DNA of 64,000 bases from Paraspadella gotoi (GCA_051294375.1 CM119265.1:26223876-26287875); one strand, 5' to 3'; shown: positions 1 to 12,204, counted from the stretch's first letter. Notes: a model not told the origin generated them from the sequence alone. Program-made: numbers and translations.

Positions 1-154
1 AAAATAAAACAATTTGTATTATTTAAACCGAGGCAGCTCAAACAGTGAAAAACGAGCGTCATTGTCCCAGTGAAACTGGGCGTTTAAATGTTAAACAAAA
101 AAAGACCGACCGGTCGGAATCGCAAAACGAACGAACAACACTTCCGTCGATTAA

Positions 155-508
155 ATGATTCGCCTGCGCGCTTCGCGATGTGAAAGACTGAAACGAAAAC
201 GTCGCTTCAAAAAATTTGTGCGCTACGGCTTTCTTGATGCCAGTGTGATCTTCAAGAACCCCCTTCGGCCTACGACTCGACGCCAAACAAACAAAACATT
301 CGAAACATCAGCGGCAACGACCGGCCAAAGAATGCGCCGGTCTATCTTCACGCTTTCTCTCGGCGACCCCTTAGGCGCTGACGGCGACTTTAAAGAGATA
401 CTGGATGATTACAGATGGATCGTCGAGCGTGCCTCCAATCTCAGAGATTTGACGTCTGATTCATGTCGCCGTGGAGACATCAACTTTGAAAAAGATAAGT
501 CTTATTGA
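155..508 (+). CDS. Unrecognised 117-codon ORF, doubtful
   Basis: An open frame from ATG to stop in a mixed-composition stretch. The protein starts very basic (Arg/Lys-rich for about 60 residues) and ends in a more ordinary acidic part around DFKEILDDYRWIVERASNLR. I recognise no domain, and an overlapping ORF of 75 codons lies on the other strand (59-286). It could be a last exon or chance. The rest of the first 600 bases shows nothing else. Confidence 0.15.
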   Translation: MIRLRASRCERLKRKRRFKKFVRYGFLDASVIFKNPLRPTTRRQTNKTFETSAATTGQRMRRSIFTLSLGDPLGADGDFKEILDDYRWIVERASNLRDLTSDSCRRGDINFEKDKSY

Positions 509-599
509 AATAGAATAGAGAATTTCCTATGGAGTATGACTGTGGATGATTTTCCATCTTTTCTCTTCTGCATGCTTTGTACTTCCTGATTGCAGTTAG

Positions 600-2660
600 G
601 CCTAAGTGAGGTTACCAATCCTGACAAGGAGTTTGAAGTGCCGCGCAGATGGAGGAAGAGCCTTTGAATTAGAGGGATGGATAAGGATCAGCCCGGTCTG
701 GCTCTGGAGGTGTTCACATGGCTCTGACGGGAGCGTTCAGGTCAGTACGTTCCTTGAGAGAGCATTATACGTGGCTGAATGAGCCAGATTGGATAGAGAA
801 TTGCATATGTTAATTAGAAAGAGAGGGAAGAACAGGTGGCTCTGCAATTTAGGCACGAAGGTCCGAGGATTGAGGCTCATGAAATAGAAAAAGAGGTGAA
901 CTTATGATAGCACGCACAGAATTACTGCTGAGAACGAAAAGAAAATAGCTGAACTGAAAGCTCCATTGCATCGAGCCCTTGAACCAGATAAAGTTATATG
1001 AATTTCCTCTCCTTGGCGACCTCAAACTGTAGATGTTTTCTTGGGTCGCAGATGGGCAGTCAAAGAACTCGTCTGTGCCAACAAGGAGGGGCGAGAGATG
1101 CCGGTCTATTCAGCACATTCTGTCGTGACCCGGTCTGCTCACGTGGAGATTTCTGTGGATGCTTGATCACGCCTGGCAACCTTCTGCTGAAGTGGGGATT
1201 ACAAACCGAAATGGCAATGGATTATGGGAAAACATAACAGCGTCAGGTGTTAGCTTCACTCTTTGGTAATCCTTTGGCTGGGGTCTTTGCGCCTCCTCAA
1301 AGGCAACCCTATGATCCCTTTCCTTTGGTTTCGTGAATGCGGCACCTGTTGGCACCTGTGGTAGCAGTTCACCGCATGGGGTTCGCCCACTTGTTCATGA
1401 CTTTCCAAGACTATGCCTTGCTGCATATGGTTGGCGGGCAGCACTCTCCCAAAGGAGCGTCCTACTGTCAGTTTGCTAACAAATTGGCCAGGGTATTTCC
1501 AGCAGGATGGTGAAGCCATTTTGAGAGAGTTTTCGTTTCATGTTGAGAGTGCTTCCTGGCATTCAGTTATGATAAATTTTTTGGCAATTTGTTGGAATGG
1601 ACAAGGGGTGCTGCCAATTCTGGCCATCCAGAATTTAAGATGTACACTGATGGTGATCAGGCTCTGGGAGCTGCGAAGGCAGATTTAGAGAACATTGGGA
1701 TACCAAAAGTGCATGTTTTTCACTAGAATAAATCTTGAGAGCTGGCTTGAAGAAGGGTGAGCTTAAGCTTCAGACCATGATGGTCTACATGCGAATTTGT
1801 TGGGTCTTCAAAGTGATGGCCAGAAGATTGCTGAAATTCAAATTGTGATTTCAAGGAGTTCGACCTCAATAGATGTCCTGAGAGGCTCATGTGAAAGGGC
1901 GTGTACCCTTCATCAGAGAGACTGGAAAGATTCATCATAGTTGACTGTGCGACAAAATAGACCTGCTGGTTTTGCTGTTTTTGTTTTCTTTTTCTTAAGG
2001 ACATCTTCATGCAGATGGAATCACCCTTTTCAGCAATCAACACGCAGCATCCAATGACGGGACTGTACATTTCTGGCTAAGTTGAACGCCATCCAGGCGA
2101 GACTGTGACGCGATAACCGAGGTCCAGCAATTCTGCAGCATCTGAAGGATCACCAGGAAGCATGTTGCGCTGCCCACGAGCCTTTGAGGCACGAAGGAGC
2201 ATGTGCAAGAATCGTGTTAGCAGGGGTCTGAGAGTATGTCATCGTCTCTCCTGACTGCTAAATCCAATGCTGCAGAGAAGAGATCCCTGCTGTCAAGCAT
2301 GCTGAGCATGTAATCATTGCTATATTTAAGTGCCCTGTTGTTTATATCTAAATCTGTGCCTGACCGAAGTCCTTCAGTTGCAGATCAACAGCAAGCTGTT
2401 TCAGGGTTTGGGCAGGGACATATGCAACGAGGACTGGTGGGGCAAGAAATGTATGTAGAACCTGTAATCAGACTCAACACCACACTTTTATCCATGCTGA
2501 TGGTGCCCTTAGTGGTGGACTGCGGGGCCGGAGTCAACCCATCCTGACCCAGTTTTGTCTGCCTTTGTCACCCTGGATAGTGGAGAAGCCAACTTTGTTG
2601 GCCCAAAACCCGCTGTTCCAGGCGGGACTTTGGTGACGCACCTTCTTTTGAAGAGATGGC
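600..2660 (+). pseudogene. Decayed coding relic, possibly a MULE-type DNA transposase
   Basis: The plus strand holds protein-like fragments in changing frames, broken by many stops. Examples are ENEKKIAELKAPLHRALEP near 930-990, KELVCANKEGREMPVYSAHS near 1,053-1,115, TFQDYALLHMVGGQHSPKER near 1,400-1,455, and EFKMYTDGDQALGAAKADLE near 1,630-1,695. The TDGDxAL block resembles the MULE/FAR1-type transposase motif around the second catalytic Asp, and the block before it could be the usual region ahead of it. No frame stays open for more than about 90 codons, so no product is expected. The family call is by eye from short motifs; another old mobile-element or host pseudogene is possible. I saw no terminal inverted repeats. 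Confidence 0.35.
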
Positions 2661-3150
2661 GAAATGGTCAAAGAAAAAGGATTGAGGCACGTCTTTTGCA
2701 GTAGATTACAGTTCTTGGGGTTGCGTTCATGGTGTTGCTATCGATGCGCTTGCTCTTCCCCTGGGCGGTATCTGCTTAATGTAGGGTATTTCAGGCAGCA
2801 GCCTGAAGATTCCCCTGAAATGAAGCATGAAGTTCAGAAGGGAAGCTGCAAAGCTCTAATGGAAGATTCAGTTGCCAGACCGACAACGAGACCAAAATCA
2901 AACTTAAGAATGACAGAAAGAGCTGACCGAACGAAATGACATAAGGAATGACAGACTGACCTGACAAACATGTACAGTCAGAAAAAAAGGCACTTATAAA
3001 GAATTGTTTGAAAGACTCAACTCTTGAAGATACACATACGAACTGCACAAGGTAGATTTTTGTGAGTCGGTAACGAGAACCTCCGCTGGTCCAAACAGCA
3101 AGGAGGGGGAGAGCCTTCATCCACGAGGGTTGCTTGTGACGGCGCGGAGT
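2661..3150. other. Unassigned, mixed composition
   Basis: Continues the composition of the preceding relic and may be its 3' part. Two overlapping short ORFs lie on opposite strands (2,664-2,939 + and 2,791-3,120 -); neither is recognisable. Confidence 0.3.
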
Positions 3151-5980
3151 CTTCTCCCTTCCCTCTTCAAATAAACAAAAAATTCTTCAATGGAAGCGCC
3201 ACGGCGGCGCGCCGTATAAGTTTTAAGGATTTTGAGATTTCTTTATTTTTTTATTTAGTACTTAAACTTTTGTAGTTATTGATACTTGTACGTTTCTGTC
3301 TTTCTCTGAGTTTGATTTTACAGAGGGAACCCGGAATTCGATTAATTTTTTCGATTTATTAATCTAAAGACTGAATTTTTAAATTTTTACTTGAATCTGA
3401 AATTAAATTGTTTTTATTAACCAAACGGTTGAACTACCGTGAACGAATCCAGGAACCCTCGCCACGAAATTTTAGCTGATTTTTCTAGGCACTTCAAATT
3501 CTCGACTTGAATGGCGAATGAAGAAATCTTACTTTCTTTATTGCACATTTTAATCTTTTAGCTGTCGGTGCACAGGTGAAAGTGTTCCTGTATATTTCTT
3601 AACGAGTTAAGGGGTAGGAATTTGTTTTAAAGGCGAATTTCCGTATTTAGATTTGCATGCATCACTCTTTCTTAATTTTCAATATTATTTTTTAATTCAC
3701 TTTTTAGTTACATTTACCACGTTTAAATTTGCCATTTACCATAGGTGAACGGCTCCTAAGCTTTTTTCTGTATCTTATACTTTATACATAATTTTTGGAA
3801 AGTCCGGAACACTAATTTGAGCCCAGTTTTTATTGTTCTGTCATTATTTATTCATTTTTATTGAGCATGCAGTTATTGCTGGGAAGACAAGGAACGATAC
3901 CGACCCACATGCTGTGAAATTGTCTTATTATGAATATGTAACATGTATTTATTCAGTGACGAGGTACACTTTTCTATTAGATTAAATGTTTAGTCCTTCT
4001 TCTCCAAATTTAGTCATGAAACTTATGTTTGACAAATGATTTTACTTCTATTTTTAGTTCAGGTTGCACGGATATTTTGATACAGTGTTTCGATTAATTC
4101 TCTTTCATAGGCCGGTCTGCGACGGCTAGGTCAGGTGCGACCCGAGGAGCTTCCCTACGGCGCCCTGAGATTCGACAAGGCTTCGAATGGAGGGGTGCTA
4201 GTTGTCCGCGGTATCGCGGTGCGCAACGCTGGGGCGTTCGCGTAGGGCAGAGACGGAACTCACAACGTTCGACGGCCAGAGATTTCGACATCTCGAGTCC
4301 CAAGTTTTCACTTGATTCGCCGACGGAACGTCGCACGACTGCACGACAGACAACGAATTAATATGAAGAGAAAGCAAATATTCTGGTATAATTTTTAACT
4401 TTAACTTTAGAGAAAAGTCCAGAGCAGTTGCCTCGTTAAGCCGCGACGCGAACGTTTTCACGTTGCATTATAAGGTGTGCTTTTAAATGTGCTTTTTTAT
4501 CGTTTTTAAATCATTGTCTTGTTTTTGAATACAACTTGCACGTATCGCCGTGATTGCATCGCAATATCAAATAAACATTTTTAAAACATCGTTGGATTTC
4601 TACGGTCGATCGTCTAAGAGAAAGTCAGCAAAAATAAACAAATTTTGATATTAGTAACTAAACATTCGTGTCAATATGGCGGTCCAGCCTCTATCGAACG
4701 AATCTCACCATCTAGTTATCTATATGCTGGCCAATACATCATATCAATGTCAAATCTAGTTGACCTGCTTACATATTATATCAGTATACAATGCATCGAA
4801 TTATTAATGAAGTTGCAATTAATAATCGTCACCATCTTATTATTTCATCTAAACTATAACAATTAGACATACTAGAATGCAAATGCTTTTATTAAGAAAA
4901 TGCCAATCTAGATTTAACGAGATTCCCGGTTTGATTAAATCTCGAACTCTTTGTCCCGACCCGACCTCCTTCTTTTACGGCCGTAAAACCTTCCAAGAGA
5001 GGCCGACACGAAAAAAAAATTTTAAAAAATCACAAATAAAATAAAAAAATGGCCCATAAAAATTAAAAGAGGAAATAAAAATTATTAATAAAATTTTGAC
5101 GATGAAATCTCAGCGCTTCAGAGAAAAAAGAAGAAAACCGTTGAGAGAGAAAGGGGAAAAAACCCAGGGTTGGAGGTGGAATTGATGGGGTAAGATGATG
5201 GGGTAAGTTAAAGATGATGGGGTAAGAAAAAGGTGAGTGATGGAAGGTTAAGACATAAGGGGTTAGTGAATTTGAAGTGAGAGGGGGCGATGATTGGTGA
5301 GGTAGTTAACGAACCATTGATAAGTCGGCGGGGAATGTGAAAATGAGGTGAATAAGTGATTGTAATTAACAATGGTTGATGGGGAAAGGAAAGTGAAATT
5401 GCGAAAAGATGGGTAATGGTTAAAGACTAAAGACTAAAGGACAGAGAAAGAAAGGAGTGATACGAATTGTAAGTTTATATGAAAAAATTGCGAGATTACT
5501 CGTTTTCCTATGTTAAACTAAATTAGACAAAACGAATTTAAAAGTTTAATGTATTTCGCATAAATATTAGATTTAATTCATTTTTCTTTCATATTTATTA
5601 ATGCACAAAGAGAAGAGGGAAGGTAGGGTTGTTTTCTGAAAATAGAGGGAAAGTGGCATCGCAACCTTCGAAGCTTCATCAAGATTCTCTCTCTTCAACT
5701 GTTCAGTTATTCAAATACTTGTCCTGTAAATAGTCAGACGAAGTATTGTTATTGTTATCGCTTTGTTACTGTTGGAGAATACAAATCATTCTCGATCCGA
5801 ACCTTCGTCTCGTTAACAGCTAATGCCACAGGAGCATCTATACAACAAAGTCATATGTATATGAATGATAAGTTGAAAAGTAAATTGCGAATTATAGCGA
5901 TGAACGAATGAATGTAAAAAGTGTGGAGCGATAGTGATGGGGCTGCTGAAAGAGAACGGAGCTGGCGAACAGCATCTCGC
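3151..5980. other. AT-rich non-coding stretch
   Basis: No supported gene. It is AT-rich except for a GC-rich island at about 4,110-4,350, which is open in one plus frame for about 85 codons without a recognisable product. A perfect 16-bp palindrome, TTTTACGGCCGTAAAA, lies near 4,975. A short GATGGGGTAA repeat (three copies) lies at about 5,187-5,230 in a G/A-rich stretch. Confidence 0.5.
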
Positions 5981-5984
5981 GGAC

Positions 5985-6265
5985 GTGGAGTGAAATTGAA
6001 GCCATATTGCAGCGCTAATCTAGCGCCGTGGAGCCTTAATGCAGCGCCAATCTAGCGGAGTGAAATTGAAGCCATATGCAGCGCCAATCTAGCGCCGTGG
6101 AGGTGAAATTGAAGCCATAATGCAGCGCCAATCTAGCGCCGTGGAGTGAAATTGAATCCATATATGCAGCGCCAATCTAGCGCCGTGGAGTGAAATTGAA
6201 GCCATTATGCAGCGCCAATCAGCGCCGTGGAGTGAAATTGAAGCCATAATGCAGCGCAAATCTCT
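5985..6265. repeat. 42-bp minisatellite, block 1
   Basis: About seven imperfect tandem units of about 42 bp. Each contains GTGGAGTGAAATTGAAGCC followed by TGCAGCGCCAATCTAGCGCC. Units differ by small deletions, and one is shortened to about half. The same unit returns after the gap at 7,041-7,065. Confidence 0.9.
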
Positions 6266-6346
6266 CGCAACAAGGTTTCGCTTTCTTTTCTTTTTCGCGT
6301 CATTAGTTTCGTGCATAAATTACGGAGACGCGTGACGTCTGGTGGG

Positions 6347-6462
6347 GAATGGAGGCCGGAAATCGGCGTGGTGCAGCAAGGACTTGACCGGAAATTGGTG
6401 GGGCGCAGCCGGGACTTGGCCCGAAAAATCGGCGGGGCGCATCAAGGACTTGCCGGAATGTG
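6347..6462. repeat. 37-bp minisatellite, three units
   Basis: Three imperfect units built on CCGGAAATCGGCG, GTGCAGCAAGGACTTG and relatives, directly downstream of the 42-bp array and unrelated to it in sequence. Confidence 0.75.
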
Positions 6463-6854
6463 ATTAAACAATAACAGAATAAGTTAGTCAAACATTTTTC
6501 TTCCAAACCGCGCCGGAGAAAATAGATTTCGAAAACCATTAAGAGTTTTAGAGTAATGAATTTTTTTATATTTTGCATCAGGTTTATGATCCCACCACGG
6601 TATAAGTTTTTTAAAGCAACCAATCACGTGATTCGAGAGAAACAAATCGTGGCGATGATTTAGATCTGAGAACTCAAAGGCATCGATGTGCAGTGAAGAC
6701 TTGAGACCCAACTGTTTATTCGAAGAGTCTTTTGAAATATCGCCGCTCAAGCATGTGGTACATTGGTCACGCTGATCTGTTCATGGGTCAATCAATCGAG
6801 ATTCACAAAAGACGATTGCAATGGCGTGGGAAGAGAAAAAAAGTGAGAAAGAAG

Positions 6855-6958
6855 AGAGATGAGAGAGAGAGAGAAGAGAGAGAGGAGAGAGAGAGAGAGA
6901 GAGAGATGAGAGAGAGAGAGAAGAGATGAGAAGACGACGACGACGACGACGACGACAA
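6855..6958. repeat. (GA)n followed by (GAC)n microsatellite
   Basis: A GA-dinucleotide run with AAG/GAT interruptions (about 6,855-6,929), then about eight GAC triplets. Confidence 0.95.
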
Positions 6959-7040
6959 TGACGATGATTAGTAACAAGGCACGCTTCAGTATCAAATATT
7001 GATACCTTTAACTATTATGAAAAATTCAAAAGAATTTTAG

Positions 7041-7065
7041 NNNNNNNNNNNNNNNNNNNNNNNNN
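7041..7065. other. Assembly gap, 25 N
   Basis: A run of N. The right edge starts inside a unit of the 42-bp minisatellite, so the gap probably falls within or beside that array. Confidence 0.99.
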
Positions 7066-7530
7066 GCCGTTGGAGTGAAATTGAAGCCATATGCAGCGCC
7101 AATCTAGCGCCGTGGAGTGAAATTGAAGCCATAATGCAGCGCGCCAATCTAGCGCCGTGGGAGTGAAATTGAAGCCATAATGCAGCGCCTATCTACGCCC
7201 GGGTGGATGTGATGATGTTGTTGTATTCTCTTATAATAGCGTTATAGCAGCCAATCTAGTCAGTCCTCGTCTGGAGTGAAATTGATGGGTGCGAACTATA
7301 AGTGCTAAACTGGTCTTTCTGCACTGTGGAAAGACGAGACCAAGTCTAGATCTCAAACAGTTGAGTACGCTGAAAAGTATGAAGCCTTTCACATGCAGTG
7401 CGCCAATCTAGCGCACTCTCTCTTTTCGGTGTGGAGTGAAATGAATCCATAATGCAGCGCCTAACTCAGCGACTTTTTGATGCGAATTATTTGCCCCCCG
7501 TGTGGAGTGAAATTGGGTGACCAGCCTCTC
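7066..7530. repeat. 42-bp minisatellite, block 2, dispersed
   Basis: Three tandem units (7,066-7,195), then isolated pieces of the same unit separated by 60-150 bp of unrelated sequence, near 7,250, 7,395-7,460 and 7,500. Pieces carry GTGGAGTGAAATTG and GCAGCGCCAATCTAGCGC. Confidence 0.8.
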
Positions 7531-8390
7531 CTTAATACAATGCTTCTAAGCCGTCTTATGCATCTTTCTCGCGCGAACAAGTTTCGATTTCTCTCGGCTA
7601 TCTCGTAATGTTCTTCTTTTAATTATGCCTTAATTGTTTCTCCTCTCTCGTGTGTCCATAAGTATTACTGAGTGCAGCGTGTGATTGGATCGAATTGGAC
7701 AAAAAAAAGTGCGGGACATAAAGTTGATCCGGAAATGTCTCACGCGAAGAGTGCAGTCGGTCGAGCGTTGCACGAGGGGTTGACGTGCGCGAGTCGTCAA
7801 GTCCGTCACAGGCGGTACGTCACCTGTTCCTCGTCGAGAGAATTCTGTCGTGGGTTTGTGACATGGCGTCGGCCGGCGTGTGTCGCTAGTGCCGGAATGG
7901 CTTTGCTGTCCGACTGTGTATATAGCCATCGGCTTAACTTTTACGAGCATTTAATTATTGGAGCTTCGGCAGACGGAAAATGGGGTCCGTCCGCAATTTG
8001 GATTAGTTTGCAATATTAATTCGAGATATTGATTCCATCGTCGATTCTCCGCTATCAATTTTCGGTCCGACTGTTGGATCAATTTAGGACAACACCTTAG
8101 CGCAAAATAGTAATACAAAACTATTATTTTAAGTTGAAGTAGTTAGTTTGGTAAGATACGGTTCGTTAGAAAGCGAACTGAAATTAAAATATCTACTAAT
8201 AGACCTTAACGTTCGCAACATTCTCAGTCAAAATTTCGGAATATCGTGAACGAAACAATATTTGCCAAATCTGAAGGGAAAACAGTAATCGGAAAATCTG
8301 TGATGAAAATTGAGGCGAGACGCAATTCAGGAAATTCGGCGCGAAAATATTGATCATAAAACACACTGACCTAAAAGGCGGCAAATTGCC
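7531..8390. other. Non-repetitive stretch upstream of the zinc-finger gene
   Basis: About 7,640-8,000 is CpG-containing and of balanced composition, unlike its surroundings. It holds overlapping ORFs on both strands (7,672-8,019 +; 7,630-7,950 -), neither recognisable. A TATA-like GTATATAG lies at about 7,917. It could be promoter or 5' untranslated sequence of the gene at 8,990, but nothing proves it. Confidence 0.3.
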
Positions 8391-8397
8391 GAGAGAG

Positions 8398-8496
<99 letters not shown>

Positions 8497-8588
8497 CGAA
8501 GGATGTAGACTGTTTAGTTTCTTGAATACGGACTTCACAGTCGCCGATTTTGACGACGACGAACGACGACGACGACGACGACGACGAC
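8391..8588. repeat. (GA)n and (GAC)n microsatellites
   Basis: A GA run of about 100 bp (8,391-8,493), then about 50 bp of other sequence and a run of about 14 GAC triplets. Confidence 0.95.
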
Positions 8589-8989
8589 AGTCAAACTTCT
8601 TCTATTTATCATTCATCGAAATCTGTTCTCGTTCTCGTTTAGAAAAAAAACTCGAATTAAGTTTTATTTTTAATTCGAACAATCGCCATCCTTGAAACGA
8701 TACAAACATTACATTTTTCACCGAAAAATATTCAATTAATTATAACATTATATAAATCAAAAAACAAAGAAAAACTAATCTCAATTTATACGAATCGAAA
8801 ACAAATTTGTAAACAAAGAAATAAAACAAAAATAAAAACAAAACGAACTAAATGTCGAAAAATAGTTAAAACTTTCGATTCTTGAACAACTTTTGCCGAT
8901 CTTTATCTTTAGAATAACATGAACTAATTCGTGGCGTAAGTTTTAATAATCGTTAAAATCTGCTTACGCGATCAAGACTCTCGCAAAAA

Positions 8990-10228
8990 ATGTTCCCGTG
9001 TTCCGTTTGTGGTGAAACTTTCTCCGAAATGGAATCATTAAAAGATCACCTGAAAAATCACTGCAACGAAAAAGGTGATGACTCATCCAAAAAAACTCTC
9101 GATAGTCAAGATTTAAAACCCTCAAAGAAAAAACAATACAAATGTGAATTATGTCAAAAGTGTGTCTCGTCACCGATGAGACTAAAGTTACATCTTCGAG
9201 GTCATACAAACGAGAAACCGTATCAATGCGAACTTTGTCCAATGACCTTCTCTGCCAAGCAACAACTAAAAAAGCATTCCTTTGTGCACGCAACGGATAA
9301 GAATTTCAAATGCGAAATTTGTGAAAAGTCTTTTTTATACAATGAGGATCTCGGAAGACATCGTTTCACGCATTCACAAGTTAAACCTTATATTTGTGAA
9401 GTTTGTCTGAAGTGCTTTAAAAGTAAAGTCGCTTTAAGAAATCATCTTATTACTCACACAGAAAAAGAAGTGGAATGCCAATATTGTTGCAAAACATTTT
9501 TAAAAAGTTGGCATCTTAATAGACATCTTGCGGTCCACTCAAAAGAAAAACCACATCAATGTGATATTTGTCATAAATTCTTTAGAGCAAAAAATGATCT
9601 AAAAGTGCACTATTTAGTTCATAAAAATGAGAAAAAGTTTAAATGTGAAATTTGCCTTAACTTCTTTAAACACCAGTCTGCTCTTAAGAAGCATCAGCTC
9701 ACGCACACGAAAGAAAAACCATACAAATGTGAGATTTGTCCAAAGCGTTTTTCAACTCATACTGGTTCTAAAGATCATATTTTAACCCATACGAAAGAGA
9801 AGCCGCACAAATGCGAAATCTGTCAAAAGTGCTTTTCCGTAAAAAGCACTCTCACGAAGCATTATCGAAGGCACACACAAGAAAAACCATTTAAATGTGA
9901 TATTTGTCAAAAATTGTTTTATGAAAGCGGGGATCTTCGAAAGCATCATTTTACTCATACAAAAGAAAAACCACACAAATGTGAAATCTGTCAAAAGTGC
10001 TTTTCTCTAAAATGCAGTCTTAAATCGCATCTTTTAATGCATTCTAATGAAAGACCACACGAATGTGAGATTTGTAAAAAATGCTTCAAATCACCAAATA
10101 AACTGAAAATACATCAACGAACTCATGCAGTAGATAAAATAACATATGAATGTGAGATTTGCCATCAGCATTTTGCTAATAAACCTAGTGTAGCTCGGCA
10201 CATTCAGAGAAAACACAAGAAAGAGTGA
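8990..10228 (+). CDS. C2H2 zinc-finger protein, 14 fingers, single exon
   Basis: A 412-residue protein made almost wholly of C2H2 zinc fingers, expected to act in the nucleus as a sequence-specific DNA-binding regulator; its target is unknown. I count 14 fingers of the form C-x2-C-x12-H-x3/4-H. Finger 1 is at residues 4-24. A lysine-rich linker of about 25 residues follows, then 13 fingers run to the C-terminus. Many are joined by TKEKP-type linkers, typical of poly-finger proteins; the shared core is KCEICQKCF. The last finger has H-x4-H. No KRAB, BTB, ZAD or other effector domain is visible, so partners may be recruited through fingers or an unseen exon. The start is supported by an in-frame TAA at 8,954-8,956 and by finger 1 beginning at residue 4. 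There is no intron. All cysteines and histidines of the fingers look present. Confidence 0.93.
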   Translation: MFPCSVCGETFSEMESLKDHLKNHCNEKGDDSSKKTLDSQDLKPSKKKQYKCELCQKCVSSPMRLKLHLRGHTNEKPYQCELCPMTFSAKQQLKKHSFVHATDKNFKCEICEKSFLYNEDLGRHRFTHSQVKPYICEVCLKCFKSKVALRNHLITHTEKEVECQYCCKTFLKSWHLNRHLAVHSKEKPHQCDICHKFFRAKNDLKVHYLVHKNEKKFKCEICLNFFKHQSALKKHQLTHTKEKPYKCEICPKRFSTHTGSKDHILTHTKEKPHKCEICQKCFSVKSTLTKHYRRHTQEKPFKCDICQKLFYESGDLRKHHFTHTKEKPHKCEICQKCFSLKCSLKSHLLMHSNERPHECEICKKCFKSPNKLKIHQRTHAVDKITYECEICHQHFANKPSVARHIQRKHKKE

Positions 10229-11090
10229 TGACTCTTATTTGAAAAAACATATTCTAATCCTTTGGTTTCGTGTTCTCGCTCTCTGTGTACTAGGGTGTAG
10301 TGAAAGTTACATACGAAAATTAAAAATATCAATTATGAACAACATACCATCAGTGAACATTAATTTGTAAAAAAAATTAATTATAAGTTCTTTAATTCTC
10401 GCAGTAGGCTATATTTATATATAGTACTATTCTTATAAAATCGAAAAATTTCAAAATAGGCTTTTCTTAATTAAAATATAAAATAAAAGATGATAAAAGA
10501 AAATATAACTCATTTTTGAAAATTCTTTCATTAATTGGGTTAAAAATTAAAAAAAACTATATTTACTATATAAAATTTTAATTTTCAGCTTAAAATAAAG
10601 GTTTTTTATATATTTGATCAACTTAATGAAATAATTTTTAAAAAGAGTTAATTTCTTTTTATCAACTTTTCATGACGAATCCAAGAGACGTTTTTAATAT
10701 TCAATTGTTTAGTTTAGTTCTTGTTAATAGTTTAGTTCTTGTTAATATCAATTGTTTAGTTTAGTTCAGTTCTTTAGTATTTAGATCTACTTCTCCCGTA
10801 TATTTTATCATCCCTGACTTCTGACATCTTCATCTTTGTTGTTTTTCTATCTTTTCAATGACTATCATTACGTTAATTTTCTCAAGATGTTTGTACAGCG
10901 ATATATATTGTTAACGCGGAATAGTTTAAAATTAAAAATAAATATATGCATGAAATTTGACATTTTCTCGTTGGTCGTTCTCACTTATTGTGTCCATTCG
11001 GTTCAGAAAATATTCGTAGATTGATTTAATAAAAATTTTCAATAATTTTTTAACTTTGACCCTTTCTAAACAAAATTTTAAAATGGAAGT
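10229..11090. other. AT-rich 3' flank of the zinc-finger gene
   Basis: No gene seen. AATAAA-type hexamers occur near 10,485 and 10,595 and could serve as polyadenylation signals. A short direct repeat of AGTTTAGTTCTTGTTAATA lies at about 10,710-10,750. Confidence 0.4.
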
Positions 11091-11109
11091 ATTATTTAAC
11101 GGGGAGACC

Positions 11110-11482
11110 AGATATGGGATAAGGCGCTTAGCGTGTTAAAGATTTACTATCAAGAACTTCTTTGCCCGCCATCACCAACAATAGAGTCCGTGACTTCTAT
11201 GTTTTCAATGGACCCAAAGCGGCTTACGGCCGTCCTCACGCTTCCCACCTGTGGACAGAATCCGATAACTAATGCTCATCAGCCCTACGAGTGACAATGA
11301 ACTCGTCGTTTTTAGACCGAGATGAACTGTTGCAAAACCCAGATAATCCAGTGGCAGCGGAAAAAGAAGTAAAAATTAGCGGCGTCACCGATGAACAGCG
11401 AGAGAAAAGAAAAGAAATTAGTTTCGATTCTCAAGAAGAAGAAAAAAAGTCGAGGGAAATTAGAGGTGGCGGTCTTTTGTAG
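11110..11482 (+). CDS. Unrecognised exon-like stretch
   Basis: A short block of balanced composition in AT-rich surroundings. One plus frame reads through about 11,120-11,294, including LKIYYQELLCPPSPTIESV and TAVLTLPTCGQNP. Another frame is open from ATG 11,291 to TAG 11,482 (63 codons), encoding a charged, Glu/Lys-rich peptide. Neither resembles a family I know. It might hold one or two exons or a relic. Confidence 0.2.
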
Positions 11483-11694
11483 AAGTGGCGGTCGCTTTAG
11501 GCTAAACGAGCGTAATAAAGTCAGATTAGAAATCTGACTGAATTAAAAAAAAAAAAAAAGGATAAAAGTCTTGATTGAGCAGAAAAGAAAAAAAAAATTG
11601 TTGATCAGAGAATCGAACTGAGAATCAAAAGTCTGAATCAAAAACGTGTGAGGAATTATTTTCACAAAGGGTAAAATATTTTATCCTGTGAGAT

Positions 11695-11708
11695 ACACAC
11701 ACACCCTC

Positions 11709-11787
<79 letters not shown>

Positions 11788-11945
11788 CTCAACGTTTGAG
11801 CCACTGGCAGTAATTCGCATCTGTTAAACCATCTCTTTTCTTAAGTTCATTAAGTGGGCGTGACCGCTGCCGCCGCTGCCGCCGCTGCCGCCGCAGCACC
11901 AGCAGACACCGCTGCGCTGCCGCCGCCTCTGCCGCCGCTGGCAGC
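11695..11945. repeat. (CT)n and (CTGCCG)n repeats
   Basis: A CT-dinucleotide run at 11,707-11,790, then a GC-rich run of CTGCCGCCG units at about 11,868-11,945. Confidence 0.9.
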
Positions 11946-12204
11946 GCATCCGATCATCAAATAAAACTCAAGATCAGGACTTTTTTCGCACCAGAGAATA
12001 TTTTAATCTCGTGGTGAAGAGAAGGAAAAAAAAAGGGGAAAAAAATGAAAGGTGAGAAGGAAAAAAGGTAAGGAGAGGCTGATGGAACATAAAAGAGGCC
12101 GACGTTAGGTTAAACTTGGTAAAGTATTAAATCGCTTATTAAATAAATGTTATATCGGGATATCCGTTGGAATTGGAAACCGGGAAAAAATAAAATAAAA
12201 AAGT

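Noticed and set aside
6347-6462. Direct repeats as a CRISPR array
   Set aside because: Units are contiguous and imperfect with no unique spacers, in a eukaryotic genome. The same holds for the arrays at 17.0, 17.6, 57.2, 61.2 and 63.2 kb.
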